A stretch of 64,000 nt of DNA, from NCBI RefSeq assembly GCF_000766865.1, contig NZ_JNFA01000019.1, positions 333,305-397,304 on the forward strand, in the 5' to 3' direction. Shown here one piece after another: positions 63,539 through 64,000 of this stretch (the first letter of the stretch is position 1; every line of letters begins with the position of its first letter). The DNA is from Listeria booriae. GTDB lineage: Bacteria; Bacillota; Bacilli; Lactobacillales; Listeriaceae. A program made the position numbers and the translations under genes. Below the pieces are notes generated by a model that was given only the letters and a program-made list of their open reading frames with translations, was not told the DNA's origin and ran no database searches.

Positions 63539-64000
63539 TTAGATGCCTAGCGTTTTAGTTATCACTTGCGCTAGGAATTGGCTTGCCGTATTTTGGAATA
63601 AATCCGATACAAAGGCTAATTTGTTTCGTTTCACTACTGCTTCGAAATGATGTGTATCTTGTTTCCTAGCGGCATCTAATGCTTCGATAGAGGCTTCTTT
63701 TAAAGGTGTTTCAATCTTTATAGAGGCAATGAGCGATGCTAACTCTGCTTTTATCGCGTCCCAATCATAGCCATGTTCATCGCTACGAACGTTCGCCGTA
63801 CTATCATTCCATCTGTATTAAGATGGTCTACTTGGCAGCATCGGTACTTCTTGTTCTTTTTGTAATATATCCGTGGCGCGGTCGTAGATTTTAGCTGTAA
63901 TTTGACTAGTAGCGCTTGGCACCCGTCCAGCCATGTTGATGGTGAAGGTACCGCTACCTTCTAGCACCGTGTAATTATTTTTGCGCACACCATCGACACA
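63539..64000 (-). pseudogene. Broken gene of unknown function at the window edge
   Basis: Reading leftward from the edge, a frame encodes VLEGSGTFTINMAGRVPSAT and IYDRATDILQKEQEVPMLPSRPS, then meets an in-frame TAA at 63818-63820. The same frame continues for 92 more sense codons (YRWNDSTANVRSDEHGYDW ... FLAQVITKTLG) to a stop at 63539-63541. The second part has no ATG, GTG or TTG with a ribosome site at its start, so it looks like the severed C-terminus of one gene. The family is not recognised. A sequencing error or a real premature stop cannot be told apart here. Confidence 0.6.

Overview
The window is a chromosomal segment of a low-GC Gram-positive bacterium, almost certainly a Listeria (Listeriaceae). 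The evidence is the gene order: pheST with MarR/MMPL genes, infC-rpmI-rplT, rpsP-khpA-ylqD-rimM-trmD-rplS, rnc-smc-ftsY-ylxM-ffh with an LPXTG protein beside it, fapR-plsX-fabD-fabG-acpP, and coaBC-priA-fmt-rsmB-stp-prkC-rsgA-rpe-thiN. The Asp-Ala repeat LPXTG protein between ffh and rpsP recalls L. monocytogenes lmo1799. pheST lying near rplT, and a five-gene operon upstream of coaBC where gmk-rpoZ would be expected, suggest a Listeria other than L. monocytogenes; the species cannot be fixed from the sequence alone.

Layout. 1-2.3 kb: MMPL exporter (cut by the window edge) and MarR regulator. 2.4-6.2 kb: pheS-pheT behind a phenylalanine T-box. 6.2-11.5 kb: HxlR regulator, small unknown protein, SpoU rRNA methylase, NSS symporter, NAD-dependent epimerase, M42 peptidase. 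11.6-13.0 kb: infC-rpmI-rplT behind an L20-type leader. 13-16.4 kb: small accessory genes (VOC protein, nucleotidyltransferase pair, metallo-beta-lactamase fold enzyme, YbjQ-like protein) around rplS. 16.4-18.7 kb: rpsP-khpA-ylqD-rimM-trmD. 18.7-24.1 kb: giant (Ala-Asp)n wall-anchored protein and a downstream protein of unknown role. 24.7-31.8 kb: the SRP/SMC block. 32-35.9 kb: FapR-controlled fatty acid operon. 35.9-41.7 kb: recG, serine dehydratase, fakA-yloU. 41.75-42.8 kb: one kilobase of non-coding repeats. 42.8-55.0 kb: rpmB, then one long leftward operon from coaBC to a lipoprotein gene. 55.0-61.2 kb: operon of two transporters, two DUF1254/DUF1214 proteins and a small membrane protein. 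61.4-64 kb: DUF3139 protein, nitroreductase/monooxygenase pair with a divergent ArsR regulator, and a broken gene at the edge.

Most of the window is housekeeping: translation, protein targeting, chromosome segregation, membrane lipid synthesis and cell-wall-sensing Ser/Thr phosphorylation. Regulation can be read directly at several points: the phe T-box, the infC leader with an AUU start codon, a FapR box, and many consensus sigma-A promoters and intrinsic terminators.

The most unusual region is 41.75-42.8 kb, between two divergent gene starts. It holds three copies of a 133-bp tandem repeat followed by two tandem copies of a ~120-bp element. The two copies differ mainly by compensated base changes in predicted stems, which points to a conserved RNA (or DNA) structure that I do not recognise. 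Other items to follow up are a nested 20-bp inverted repeat between fabG and acpP, the strictly coded 2.2-kb (Ala-Asp)n tract, and the DUF1254/SulP/BASS operon.
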